From Sulfurimonas sp. C5 (GTDB lineage: Bacteria; Campylobacterota; Campylobacteria; Campylobacterales; Sulfurimonadaceae), in contig NZ_JARXNQ010000001.1 of NCBI RefSeq assembly GCF_029872055.1, positions 372,001 to 436,000 of the forward strand: DNA of 64,000 bases. The letters run 5' to 3'. Both the position numbers and the translations under genes were made by a program. Below are positions 18,310 to 26,440 of this stretch, piece after piece. Every line of letters starts with the position of its first letter. Within the stretch, counting starts at the first letter, position 1. Below the pieces are notes generated by a model. It did not search any database, had not been told where the DNA came from, and was given only the letters and a program-made list of their open reading frames with translations.

Positions 18310-18708
18310 ATGGTAAAAAATTTCTTTGTTGTTTTGTTGTTAGTTTTTTCATTTAGTTTAAATGCTCAAGAGAATACGGTTAAAGACACTAAAAATAAAC
18401 TAGAATGGGAAGATAGTAATGAAGCACTTGTAGAAATTTGGAAACTTGCAAACGGTTACTGCAAGCAGCTTCAGCTTGCAGGACACAGAGATTGGAGACT
18501 ACCTACTAAAGATGAGCTAATAAGCTTGTCAAAGAATACTGCACTTAAAAAGAAGTTTCACAATTTCACTGAAAATGTCTTTTGGAGCAAAGATTCCGAT
18601 CCAAAAGATGAGTATAATATATTTACTATATTTAGCGGCAACGGTTTTGTTTCAGCAAGCGATACGTGTGAAGAGTATGCTACTATGTGTGTACGGGATC
18701 TTCATTGA
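18310..18708 (+). CDS. Exported DUF1566 (Lcl C-terminal-like) protein
   Basis: A signal peptide (MVKNFFVVLLLVFSFSLNAQ) precedes one DUF1566/Lcl-type domain with the typical segment NKLEWEDSNEALVEIWKLAN and the diagnostic RDWRLPTKDEL. Two cysteine pairs near the C-terminus (DTCEEYATMC) may form disulfides. The product of 132 residues is probably periplasmic. Its role is unknown. It closes the merR-linked operon and overlaps the convergent EamA gene by seven bases. Confidence 0.75.
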   Translation: MVKNFFVVLLLVFSFSLNAQENTVKDTKNKLEWEDSNEALVEIWKLANGYCKQLQLAGHRDWRLPTKDELISLSKNTALKKKFHNFTENVFWSKDSDPKDEYNIFTIFSGNGFVSASDTCEEYATMCVRDLH

Positions 18709-19589
18709 AAAAGCTTTGCTTCTTTCCCTTTTTTATAAAATAAAGACAGATATATCCCTAAGGCGATCAAAGCAGCGCCGAGCAGATGATAATTTTCCAA
18801 GGTTTCTTTTAAAAATATGGAAGCTAAAATGATGCCAAATACAGGCATCAGGTGAGTAAACTGTGCCGTCTTTGATGCACCAATCTGATCGATCCCGTAA
18901 TGCCATAGATAGTACGATGTTATCGATGCAAAAACAGATACATACAAAAAGACTAAATAGTTGTTTTGTAAGACCTCTAACTCTTTTTGAACTGAATACC
19001 CCTCAGATAGATAAAATGGCAATAAGAAGATCAGACCTATAGTCACTATAGTGGCAAAGTATTCAAAATCATTTAAATCTTTTGGCTTGAACTTTACCAA
19101 AACAGAGTATAAAGCCCAAGAGACTGCAGATATAACAATAAGAATATCACCTCTGTTAAACTCCAAAACAAATATGTTTGCAATGTCGGCTTTGAGCATT
19201 AAAAACACTACCCCTACAGTTGATAAGAGTATTCCCGTAGTTTGATGGAAGTTTATCTTTTGTTGTAAGATGAAATAGGACAATACAAGTACTAAGATTG
19301 GTACGGTTGAGTTGATAATCAATGCATTTGTAGAAGTTGTATCTGTTAAGCCTATGTATAACAGGGTATTAAAAGTTGTAATTCCAAGTATTGCCAAGAC
19401 AGTTAAAATTATAAAATTTTGTTTGAAAGCACGTACTATGTTTTTATATCTGCTTATTAAGATAGGCGAGATTATTAAAAAGACGAAAAACCATCTAAAA
19501 AATGCCAGTTCTAACGGAGTTATGTCATCTTTGATAAATCTCCCGAGTACAAAGTTTATAGACCAAAACAGTACACATAAAGTTATCAA
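18702..19589 (-). CDS. EamA/DMT-family inner-membrane exporter
   Basis: The protein has ten hydrophobic spans in two EamA repeats (first from ITLCVLFWSINFVLG, second from about residue 150, VISAVSWALYSVLVKF). DMT exporters of this type move amino acids, nucleotides or other metabolites; the substrate cannot be read here. The annotated start is TTG at 19587-19589 without a close ribosome site. A good AAGGA at 19612-19616 sits seven bases before an in-frame ATC at 19602-19604, which would give a more typical N-terminus (xKTYFLITL). The true start is therefore uncertain. Confidence 0.85.
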   Translation of the reverse strand: MITLCVLFWSINFVLGRFIKDDITPLELAFFRWFFVFLIISPILISRYKNIVRAFKQNFIILTVLAILGITTFNTLLYIGLTDTTSTNALIINSTVPILVLVLSYFILQQKINFHQTTGILLSTVGVVFLMLKADIANIFVLEFNRGDILIVISAVSWALYSVLVKFKPKDLNDFEYFATIVTIGLIFLLPFYLSEGYSVQKELEVLQNNYLVFLYVSVFASITSYYLWHYGIDQIGASKTAQFTHLMPVFGIILASIFLKETLENYHLLGAALIALGIYLSLFYKKGKEAKLFQ

Positions 19590-19635
19590 AAAGTAAGTTT
19601 TGATTTGTTTTTCCTTTTATCGTTTAAGTATTTTA

Positions 19636-22311
19636 TTATTGTGATTGTATCTTTTTCAATCTTATGAATTTATAGGTTTCATGAGATACAAGGACGAGTA
19701 TAGGAAAGGGTATAAGGATCCATAAATCGGAAAGCGGTATATACGCCGTATTAAAGATTTTTTGTATTGCCTCAACATTGAGCATTGCCCAAATCCAAAT
19801 GAAAACTGCAACATTAGAAAATAGCAGCATTTTGTTTGAAGTCAAACTCATATTCCAAATATTAAAATCCCAACTTCTCATAGTCCAAACATTTGCCAAT
19901 TGGCTTGTTACAGCTCCAAGAAGAGTCATGGTCATTGCCTGGGCATGAAACACAGGATCATTTAAATGAATTTCTCCATATTGCCAACCGTGAGCAAGTA
20001 AAAATGTAATAAATGCAAACATAGCAGCACTTGCTTCGATGATACCTACAAAAAAGTAACCACGTTTAAATACTTCCCAATCGAGTATTTTTTCATTTTT
20101 CCCAACGGGTGGTCGTTTCATAATATTTTTTTCCGGCTTTTCACTTCCTAGAGCTAGTCCCGGAAGCATATCTGAACCGAGATCGATAGAGAGAATTTGT
20201 ATAACCGATAATGGATTTGGAATTTTTAGAAAAAAGGAAAGAATATATGGGACAATCTCCGGAACATTTGAGGAGAGGATATAAGTGACAAATTTTTTAA
20301 TATTAAAGTATACAGTTCGTCCCTCTTCAATAGCTGCTACTATAGAGTTGAAGTTGTCATCAAGTAAAACCATATCGCTTGCTTCTTTGGCAACATCGGT
20401 ACCACTTCCCATAGCTATACCGATATCGGCTCTTTTAAGCACCGGCGCATCGTTGACTCCGTCACCCGTCATGGCAACCACTTCACCGTTTGCCTGAAGA
20501 GCGTCTGCTACTTTTAGTTTCTGATTACTAGCCATTCTTGCAAAAATATATGTTTTTTCCATAAGAATTTTTTGAAGCTCTTCATTGCTGAGTGCTGCTG
20601 CATCATCTCCGCTGATAACTCCGTCAAAACGTAAACCTATCTGTTTGGCAATAGCTGCAGCGGTATTTGGATTGTCTCCTGTAATCATAATTGTTCGAAT
20701 TCCTGCACTATAGCATGTCTCAAGTGCTTCTTTTACTTCAGGACGAGCAACATCCATAATAGCACTTAAACCTAAAAGGGTTAAATTTTCTTCATTGTTT
20801 TGATCGTTAATGGCAATGGCTAAAACTCTGTAAGCTTTGTTTTCCAGTTTCTCTAAAGCTTGTTCCATTGTATTTTGAGCATTTTGATCAAAGGGTTTGA
20901 CTCCATCGCTGTCTCTGTAGTAGGAACATTTTTCAAAAATAATCTCCGCAGCCCCCTTAACAAAAAGAAGCTCTTTAGAGTCCACTTGACCAAAAGTGGA
21001 CATCATTTTTCGTTCGCTTGTAAAAGGTTTTTCGGCTATTTTATGAAACCTGTATTCGAGATTATATTTGTGTGCCGCTACTACAAGTGCAAGTTCCGTC
21101 GGATCACCGATAGGCTGATTTTCTTCTATCGTAGCACGTGAGTTAAACCAGCAGGCTTCTAGAAAACCTTTTAAAAGCTCTTTGGAGTTGTCTTTTTCGT
21201 TTATGATTGTAAAATCCCCTTGGGTAGCATAACCGCTGCCGCTGATAGAGATCTCTTCACCGCTTGTTAGATAGATCTCTTGTAAAGTCATCTCGTTTTT
21301 TGTTAAAGTCCCTGTTTTATCTGTACAGATAGTCGTAACGCTACCGAGTGTTTGTACAGAAGCTAGATTTTTTATAAGAGCGTTGCGTCTTGCCATACGC
21401 TGTGAAGCTAAAGAGAGAGAAAGTGTGATAGTCGGTAAAAGTCCTTCTGGAACGTTTGCAACGATTAAAGAGAGGGCAAAGATAGCTGCTATTAAAATCC
21501 CTTTATCTGAAAATATTCCGAGAATAAAAAATATGACTCCAGCAAACAAGGCTAAGGCTGTTAAGATTTTAGTCATATTGATTACCTCTTTTTCAAGAGG
21601 TGTAAGACCTTTTTCAATAGTTCCGGTCATAGTTGCAATCTTGCCAAATTCGGTTGCCATGGCTGTAGAAATCACTACCGCTTCACCGCTTCCGCTGACA
21701 ACGCTTGTACCTGCAAAAACCATATTTTTTGCTTCAATCGCACGGTTTGCATTTGTATTTGGGTGGAGTTCTCTTTTTGAAGGTTTTGACTCTCCGTTGA
21801 GTGAAGATGTATTTATATAGAGTTCAGCAGCTTCAAGAAGTACCGCATCGGCCGCAATCTTGTCACCTTCTTCCAAAATTATAATATCTCCGGGTACTAT
21901 TTCACTTGCATCGATCTCCTGTAATGTACCTTCTCGTCTGACTTTTATAATTGTGGGCATAAGTTTGAGTAGGGCTTCCATCGCCTTATCGGCTTTAAAG
22001 TTTTGCCAAAAGGTAAAAGTGGCATTAATAAAGACTGCACCAAATATTGCAAAGCCTAAAATATTGTTTCCCTCATGAGGCTGATAATGGTGTGCAATAA
22101 AAGCGAGTATGCCTGCAATCTCAAGTAAAATAGGGAAAAACTCTATATATTGTTTAAAATATTCATAAATATAATTTTTCTCTTTAGTCGTTTTTATATG
22201 ATTTTTTCCAAATTCGTTAAGTCTTTTTGAAACCTCAGAACTGTTAAGTCCTTCTCTTTGTGTTCTGAACTGATGCAGAAGCGTTTCATGTGAGAGTTTA
22301 AAAGGTAACAT
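19636..22311 (-). CDS. P2-type cation-transporting ATPase
   Basis: This 891-residue pump shows the actuator motif SSLNGES, the phosphorylation motif CTDKTGTLTKNEMT with Asp331, the ATP-binding KGAAE segment, and GDGVNDAPVLKRADIGIAMG in the hinge region. The fourth transmembrane segment reads VANVPEGLLPTITLSLSLAS, which resembles the PEGLL form of Na+/K+-ATPase-type pumps more than the PEGLPAV form of SERCA-type Ca2+ pumps, so the ion is not settled. About ten membrane spans are visible. The USP-like gene lies three bases upstream in the same operon. Confidence 0.92.
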   Translation of the reverse strand: MLPFKLSHETLLHQFRTQREGLNSSEVSKRLNEFGKNHIKTTKEKNYIYEYFKQYIEFFPILLEIAGILAFIAHHYQPHEGNNILGFAIFGAVFINATFTFWQNFKADKAMEALLKLMPTIIKVRREGTLQEIDASEIVPGDIIILEEGDKIAADAVLLEAAELYINTSSLNGESKPSKRELHPNTNANRAIEAKNMVFAGTSVVSGSGEAVVISTAMATEFGKIATMTGTIEKGLTPLEKEVINMTKILTALALFAGVIFFILGIFSDKGILIAAIFALSLIVANVPEGLLPTITLSLSLASQRMARRNALIKNLASVQTLGSVTTICTDKTGTLTKNEMTLQEIYLTSGEEISISGSGYATQGDFTIINEKDNSKELLKGFLEACWFNSRATIEENQPIGDPTELALVVAAHKYNLEYRFHKIAEKPFTSERKMMSTFGQVDSKELLFVKGAAEIIFEKCSYYRDSDGVKPFDQNAQNTMEQALEKLENKAYRVLAIAINDQNNEENLTLLGLSAIMDVARPEVKEALETCYSAGIRTIMITGDNPNTAAAIAKQIGLRFDGVISGDDAAALSNEELQKILMEKTYIFARMASNQKLKVADALQANGEVVAMTGDGVNDAPVLKRADIGIAMGSGTDVAKEASDMVLLDDNFNSIVAAIEEGRTVYFNIKKFVTYILSSNVPEIVPYILSFFLKIPNPLSVIQILSIDLGSDMLPGLALGSEKPEKNIMKRPPVGKNEKILDWEVFKRGYFFVGIIEASAAMFAFITFLLAHGWQYGEIHLNDPVFHAQAMTMTLLGAVTSQLANVWTMRSWDFNIWNMSLTSNKMLLFSNVAVFIWIWAMLNVEAIQKIFNTAYIPLSDLWILIPFPILVLVSHETYKFIRLKKIQSQ

Positions 22312-22314
22312 CGG

Positions 22315-23106
22315 CTACTCTTCGTAAGGGATAAAGTAGACGGTATTTATAAGAGGGTTTTCAAACAAGGTATCTATTGGGTGGGAGAAGAAAAAACTTG
22401 AACTTGTATGTGCTCCCACAATTGCCAAATCAAATTTATTCCGGCCAATATGGGAACGAACCATTTTTCCTTCTCCGTAAGCAAAATCGTGTTTGAGGGA
22501 GAATTTGAAGTTAAGCATATTAGCAAGTCTAAAATAGTGTCTCAGATGAAATATTATCTCTTTTAAGCGTGTTGTTTCTGTCTTCTCAAAAAAACTTGAT
22601 TTGTATATTTTATCTATGGAATAGATCTCTGCTTTTGCATTGTATCCCAAGACGAATGTAGAAAACAGAGTAAATTTTTTTACTGAGAGTTTTGAACTTC
22701 TGATCGGTAATACCACATTTTCTACACGATTGGCATAGCCTGTATTTAACACCTTTACAATTGCAAAATCTACTTTTAGTTTTTTATGTATGAGTATTTG
22801 TACAAAGGAGGGATCAAAGAGTGAATGTTTGTATCGTGTAGAGCAAAATATCATATCTATATCTTTTTGTTCTATAAAGGTTGTAAGCTCATTTAGTGTA
22901 TCAAAGATCGTAAAGCTAGATTCTACATCTTTCTCTTGTGCTAAAGCAAATAGATCATCGGCACTTTTTTGTACTTCTTCAAGAGAGTCTTTCCCTTTCA
23001 CATGAAGAATATAAAGAGGGAGATTTAATTGTTTTGCATAGTGCAGGGCATATATAGAGGAGGTTTGAGAACTTAATGAACCGTTTATAAGAGTAATGAC
23101 GTGCAT
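22315..23106 (-). CDS. Tandem universal stress protein (UspA) family protein
   Basis: The 263-residue product looks like two USP-type domains. The first spans about residues 1-125 (MHVITLINGSLSSQTSSIYA) and the second about 126-263 (VENVVLPIRSSKLSVKKF, ending with the USP-like DLAIVGAHTSSSFF). No membrane segment is visible. It lies directly upstream of the P-type ATPase, with three bases between them, and probably modulates it or shares a stress signal. It is the first chromosomal gene left of the integron. Confidence 0.75.
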   Translation of the reverse strand: MHVITLINGSLSSQTSSIYALHYAKQLNLPLYILHVKGKDSLEEVQKSADDLFALAQEKDVESSFTIFDTLNELTTFIEQKDIDMIFCSTRYKHSLFDPSFVQILIHKKLKVDFAIVKVLNTGYANRVENVVLPIRSSKLSVKKFTLFSTFVLGYNAKAEIYSIDKIYKSSFFEKTETTRLKEIIFHLRHYFRLANMLNFKFSLKHDFAYGEGKMVRSHIGRNKFDLAIVGAHTSSSFFFSHPIDTLFENPLINTVYFIPYEE

Positions 23107-23217
23107 AGATATATCCCTTTAAAAAGCATATCTGTCTATTGTACACAAATTTTAGATAATTTGCGTTGTGTGTTTTAATTAGATGATATGTTTTTAATTT
23201 CGGATGCGTAGTGTTCG

Positions 23218-23286
23218 AGGTAACGTTTAAGTTGAGAAATATTTGAGCCGTAGGGTCATATATTTCTCTCCAATGATTTGTTATCA
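23218..23286 (-). repeat. attC site of integron cassette 6
   Basis: On the minus strand the inverse core TGATAAC (23280-23286) follows the gene by three bases, and the site ends at the outer core GTTACCT (23218-23224). The inner arms GAGAAATAT and ATATTTCTC form a 9-bp stem. It belongs to the same subfamily as attC4. This is the distal end of the array; no further cassette follows. Confidence 0.85.
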
Positions 23287-23289
23287 AAA

Positions 23290-23868
23290 TTAATTTGAAT
23301 ATAGTTCTATAGAATCAAGATTGTTTGATTCAATTTTTACAAAAATTTTGTCTGTTAATAATAAAATACTTCTATATTTTTCTATTTTATCTATAAATTG
23401 TTTAGCTATATTTTTTGCTTTAGTAAAATCATTCTTTACTTTTAACATTTCACCATCAAATGATTCTAAATCCTCTAATAATGGTAAGTATATTGATTGC
23501 ACACTATATGGAGATAAAAAAGGTAAATTTTGGACAACTAATAATTTTAATTCTTCAACACTTATAGATAACTTTTTAAATTCTTGTTCTACTTGATACA
23601 TTTTATCTTTAAAATTATCATCGTCATCTTGTATATTCAAAAAGACATATAATGCTATGTTGAAATGGTATGTAACAACGTTTGCAGATTTATATGTTTC
23701 TATTTGATAGTCAGAATATTTAAGTGCTAATGCTTGCTCATATGCAATGTCTTTTTTTTTACTATCTATTAAATATAAAGATACAAAACCTATTAATATT
23801 AAAGTAAAAAATAAAGCCACTTTATCATAAATTATTTTTTTTAAATCACTTAATTCATATTCTTTCAC
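23290..23868 (-). CDS. Integron cassette 6 protein: single-pass membrane protein, unknown
   Basis: No family recognised. The 192-residue product has one strong membrane span at about residues 18-37 (VALFFTLILIGFVSLYLID) near the N-terminus and then a long helical, partly coiled-coil region with several acidic patches (NIQDDDDNF). The start is GTG with AAGGAAG upstream. The cassette begins at core GTTATCA (23901-23907) and ends in attC6. GC content is low compared with the flanking chromosome, and codon use is strongly AT-biased. Architecture recalls cassette 3, which also joins a membrane span to coiled coil, but no sequence match is obvious. Confidence 0.75.
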   Translation of the reverse strand: MKEYELSDLKKIIYDKVALFFTLILIGFVSLYLIDSKKKDIAYEQALALKYSDYQIETYKSANVVTYHFNIALYVFLNIQDDDDNFKDKMYQVEQEFKKLSISVEELKLLVVQNLPFLSPYSVQSIYLPLLEDLESFDGEMLKVKNDFTKAKNIAKQFIDKIEKYRSILLLTDKIFVKIESNNLDSIELYSN

Positions 23869-23900
23869 TATACTTCCTTATATTTTAAATTCAGCTCTAC

Positions 23901-23972
23901 TGATAACGTTTGAAATGAGCAATCAAAAAGCCGCTCGCGGGTTTTTGATTGGTCTCCTGTGATTTGTTAGGC
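23901..23972 (-). repeat. attC site of integron cassette 5
   Basis: On the minus strand the inverse core GCCTAAC (23966-23972) follows the gene and the site ends in GTTATCA (23901-23907). The cassette's own opening core is GTTAGTC, whose complement GACTAAC differs at one base. The arms AATCAAAAA and TTTTTGATT form a stem around a GC-rich tip. Same subfamily as attC1. Confidence 0.88.
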
Positions 23973-23978
23973 TTTTGC

Positions 23979-24209
23979 CTATTGGCAAGCATCTGCCTGC
24001 CGTGCTCCGTAAGTTGCTTGATCCACGGTGTATTTGTCTCCGTAACTCGATGAAAGTTGTTCAATGAGGCCCTTGCACGAAAAACCTTGCATGCTAAGAT
24101 ATTGCTTAGCAGATCTAACTGCGTTTTTCTGAGGCCCAGTTAAACTTTCAGCCCAAGTAGGTACGGCAGCGAACAAAGTAGCAACCAATGCTATTATGAA
24201 AAGATTCAT
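23979..24209 (-). CDS. Integron cassette 5 protein: small exported Ltp-domain protein
   Basis: The 76-residue product has a signal peptide (MNLFIIALVATLFAAVPTWA, cleavage probably before ESLT) and one Ltp-type domain (PF07553-like helix-turn-helix: QKNAVRSAKQYLSMQGFS, then KGLIEQLSSSYGDKYTVDQA). The founding Ltp lipoprotein of a Streptococcus thermophilus prophage blocks DNA injection by related phages. Here there is no lipobox, and Cys45 and Cys75 could form a disulfide. By hand count its GC content is near 45 percent, well above the neighbouring cassettes, pointing to a different source genome. It has a clean AAGGAG ribosome site. Any phage role is inference. Confidence 0.78.
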   Translation of the reverse strand: MNLFIIALVATLFAAVPTWAESLTGPQKNAVRSAKQYLSMQGFSCKGLIEQLSSSYGDKYTVDQATYGARQADACQ

Positions 24210-24236
24210 TGTGTTTTCTCCTTGTGTAAAGTGTAA

Positions 24237-24304
24237 GACTAACGTTTATCTTGAGAAATAAGTCGCCGCTAGGCTACTTATTTCTCTCCTAGTATTTGTT
24301 ATAA
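24237..24304 (-). repeat. attC site of integron cassette 4
   Basis: The inverse core TTATAAC (24298-24304, minus strand) supplies the TAA stop codon of the cassette gene. The site ends at core GTTAGTC (24237-24243). The arms GAGAAATAAGT and ACTTATTTCTC form a perfect 11-bp stem around a 12-base tip. The cassette's opening core, GTTATAA, is the exact complement of its inverse core. Confidence 0.9.
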
Positions 24305-24913
24305 GTCTTTACTGCATTTACTACATTTATGACTATTCATGTTTGTATAAATTGTAAAACATACAATTAGTAAAATAAATCCACAAAATACTTCATATAC
24401 CGTCAAAAATTGAGGGAACCAATGAGAAGGAGATATATCTCCATAGCCTAAGGTAGTTATTGTTACTCCACTAAAATATATACTAGATTCTATATTGTTT
24501 GGTGAATTACAGTCTTTCCAAAATTCCATTGGTAATAAGAAGTAAATGATTGCAAAGTTAATAATTAGTTCAAGATAGCTTTTTAAAGACAAGGTTATTC
24601 TATCTGAAATAGAAAGGCTAGTATTATTTATACTATTATTTAATTTATCAAAAGCATCATTTAGAAAAGCAATGAATATTTCATTATTCCTTGACATTAA
24701 AAAATAGCCCCAAAGGATTAGCAATATTAGTCCAACATCATTGATTAAAACGTCTCTTGTTATATTAAACATAGCTAATAAAGTGGCACTAATTAATGCA
24801 ATTCCTAAATATATGGAATTTAGAGTTTTTATAGTGTTCGTTTTATCAAATATACTTTTTAGTCCAACTGCTAGTGCTAGTGTCGGTGATAAAATATATT
24901 TTACTAATTTCAT
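24299..24913 (-). CDS. Integron cassette 4 protein: potassium-channel-like membrane protein
   Basis: The 204-residue protein has hydrophobic spans at about 5-20, 33-52, 57-73, 112-130 and 163-190. Between the last two lies a pore-loop-like segment with the potassium selectivity filter TLGYGD (residues 154-159), as in Ion_trans_2 (PF07885) two-TM channels. The C-terminus ends in HKCSKCSKDL, a CxxC pair that could bind metal or respond to redox. No RCK domain is attached. The start ATG has AGGAG nearby. The stop codon is provided by the attC inverse core. Ion channels are unusual integron cargo. Confidence 0.82.
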   Translation of the reverse strand: MKLVKYILSPTLALAVGLKSIFDKTNTIKTLNSIYLGIALISATLLAMFNITRDVLINDVGLILLILWGYFLMSRNNEIFIAFLNDAFDKLNNSINNTSLSISDRITLSLKSYLELIINFAIIYFLLPMEFWKDCNSPNNIESSIYFSGVTITTLGYGDISPSHWFPQFLTVYEVFCGFILLIVCFTIYTNMNSHKCSKCSKDL

Positions 24914-24928
24914 AATACTCCTATGTTC

Positions 24929-24997
24929 TTATAACGTTTAAAATGAGCTGATGAATTGCCCGCAGGGTAATTTATTAGCTCCTCTGATTTGTTATAC
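24929..24997 (-). repeat. attC site of integron cassette 3
   Basis: The inverse core GTATAAC (24991-24997, minus strand) follows the gene by one base. The site ends at core GTTATAA (24929-24935). The tip CCCTGCGGG can fold on itself. Outside the cores it is about 93 percent identical to attC2. The cassette's opening core GTTATAC is the exact complement of its inverse core. Confidence 0.9.
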
Positions 24998-24998
24998 A

Positions 24999-25859
24999 TT
25001 AGTTATTTTCTAATCTATGACTTGCCTTTACTTCATATAAAAGTAATCCAATAAATAATAAATATACTAAATAATTAGCAATATGATTTACTATTTTTTG
25101 TTGAGAAATTTGTTTATTGTAAATAATTAGTAATTTTTCATACTTTTTATTTAAAGATATAATCTCTTCCCCATAGCTTCTTATAGGTTCAAGAAGGTAA
25201 TCTGGTTTTTTTAAACCAAATTTTGAATTATATTTAATTTTACCAATTAGTATTACTAATGGTATTTCTGCCATTACAGAATCTACTAATTTTTTTGTCT
25301 TATCCTTTTCATTTGATAATTGGTTGATTTTATTATTAGACTGAACAGATTGTTGTTTAATTGTTACTCGTAAATCATTGATTTCTTTATTTTGTTTTTC
25401 TATTTTATCCCTAATTAAAATTAGCTGTTTGATACTCTTATTAATTTCTTTAATTAGTATTGAATCATTTTTAGATATATCATCTATATTTAAATTTTCT
25501 AATATAAATACAATGTCATCCATTATAAATTGAGCATTTCTATTAAGTTCTAATATCATTCTTGACAATTGTTGCATTTGAGCAATATATTCATTGTACA
25601 TATTTAAATATTCTATGGTATTAATATTGTTTTTTGTTTTAAAGTCTTTAGAGTGAATTTTTAATTTTTGTAATAAGTTTTGTTCTTTCATTTTATCTAA
25701 ATATAAATATATTTCATTTCTAAAATATGCCTGTTGGAACCAATACTGAGAAACTTTACTATTCTGTTTGTCAGAAACTGGAAATAATGTTGCATTTATA
25801 AAATAAAGTAAAAATCCGCTACTTAATAATATAAGTAAAAATTTAAATTTAATATTCAT
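24999..25859 (-). CDS. Integron cassette 3 protein: coiled-coil membrane protein, unknown
   Basis: No family recognised. The 286-residue product has an N-terminal span (about 5-27, KFLLILLSSGFLLYFINATL), a long helical and coiled-coil middle (about 115-210, rich in Asn, Gln and Lys), and a C-terminal span (about 256-277, LVYLLFIGLLLYEV). This gives a probable periplasmic coiled coil fixed at both ends, an architecture seen in some sensors and envelope proteins. It is one of the most AT-rich stretches in the window. An AAGG lies nine bases before the ATG. Confidence 0.75.
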   Translation of the reverse strand: MNIKFKFLLILLSSGFLLYFINATLFPVSDKQNSKVSQYWFQQAYFRNEIYLYLDKMKEQNLLQKLKIHSKDFKTKNNINTIEYLNMYNEYIAQMQQLSRMILELNRNAQFIMDDIVFILENLNIDDISKNDSILIKEINKSIKQLILIRDKIEKQNKEINDLRVTIKQQSVQSNNKINQLSNEKDKTKKLVDSVMAEIPLVILIGKIKYNSKFGLKKPDYLLEPIRSYGEEIISLNKKYEKLLIIYNKQISQQKIVNHIANYLVYLLFIGLLLYEVKASHRLENN

Positions 25860-25874
25860 TGCTTGATGCCTTAT

Positions 25875-25943
25875 GTATAACGTTTAAAATGAGCCAATGA
25901 ATTGCCCGCAGGGTAATTTATTAGCTCCAATGATTTGTTATGT
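25875..25943 (-). repeat. attC site of integron cassette 2
   Basis: The inverse core ACATAAC (25937-25943, minus strand) contains the TAA stop codon of the cassette gene. The site ends at core GTTATAC (25875-25881). It is a near twin of attC3 with the same CCCTGCGGG tip. The opening core GTTATGT is the exact complement of its inverse core. Confidence 0.9.
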
Positions 25944-26426
25944 TCTACTCGTACCAATCTTTAACTTTCCAAAATAATAGCCGACTACAACCAAAGCAAT
26001 GTTACTAAGAACATTTGGTATTTCCATGCCTAGCAATGGCAGCAAACAAATTGTAGCTACTATAAAAACAGCTAAAAATGCAGGTAAGTTTTCAGTAATA
26101 TTGGCAAGGTTCAATTTTTCAGGTGGTGCTATCCATCGGACAATTCCTGCAAGAATGAGAAGTACCAAAATAGGAGAGAGAACAGAAATGGCTTTATTTG
26201 CTATTGGAAGTAAAGCTCTCCAAACTTCCATCATAGTGCTTTGAATAGTTGATGCTGCTGATGGAGAAATTTCATCAATTGCACCTGATATGATTAACAA
26301 GTACCCAAATGCAAGAACGACGATTACTATTACTGGTATTAAAACTATAGTTCCAACAATGCCAACAATACGATGTAAAACATCGTAAATATTTTTTTCG
26401 ACTTCCTTCGGTTGTTCTTCAGGCAT
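25938..26426 (-). CDS. Integron cassette 2 protein: multi-span membrane protein, unknown
   Basis: No family recognised. The 162-residue product is almost entirely hydrophobic, with about four spans (near 17-45, 78-97, 112-132 and 138-154) and a short charged N-terminus (MPEEQPKEVEKNIYD). It resembles small integral membrane proteins of unknown role that are common in integron arrays. The ribosome site AAGGAAAA lies directly before the ATG, and the stop codon is furnished by the attC inverse core. Confidence 0.75.
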   Translation of the reverse strand: MPEEQPKEVEKNIYDVLHRIVGIVGTIVLIPVIVIVVLAFGYLLIISGAIDEISPSAASTIQSTMMEVWRALLPIANKAISVLSPILVLLILAGIVRWIAPPEKLNLANITENLPAFLAVFIVATICLLPLLGMEIPNVLSNIALVVVGYYFGKLKIGTSRT

Positions 26427-26440
26427 ATTTTTCCTTTTTT

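Noticed and set aside
22979-23287. 102-codon minus-strand frame spanning attC6 and the start of the USP gene
   Set aside because: It overlaps the USP gene in another frame and runs through the attC6 site; no ribosome site or family match.
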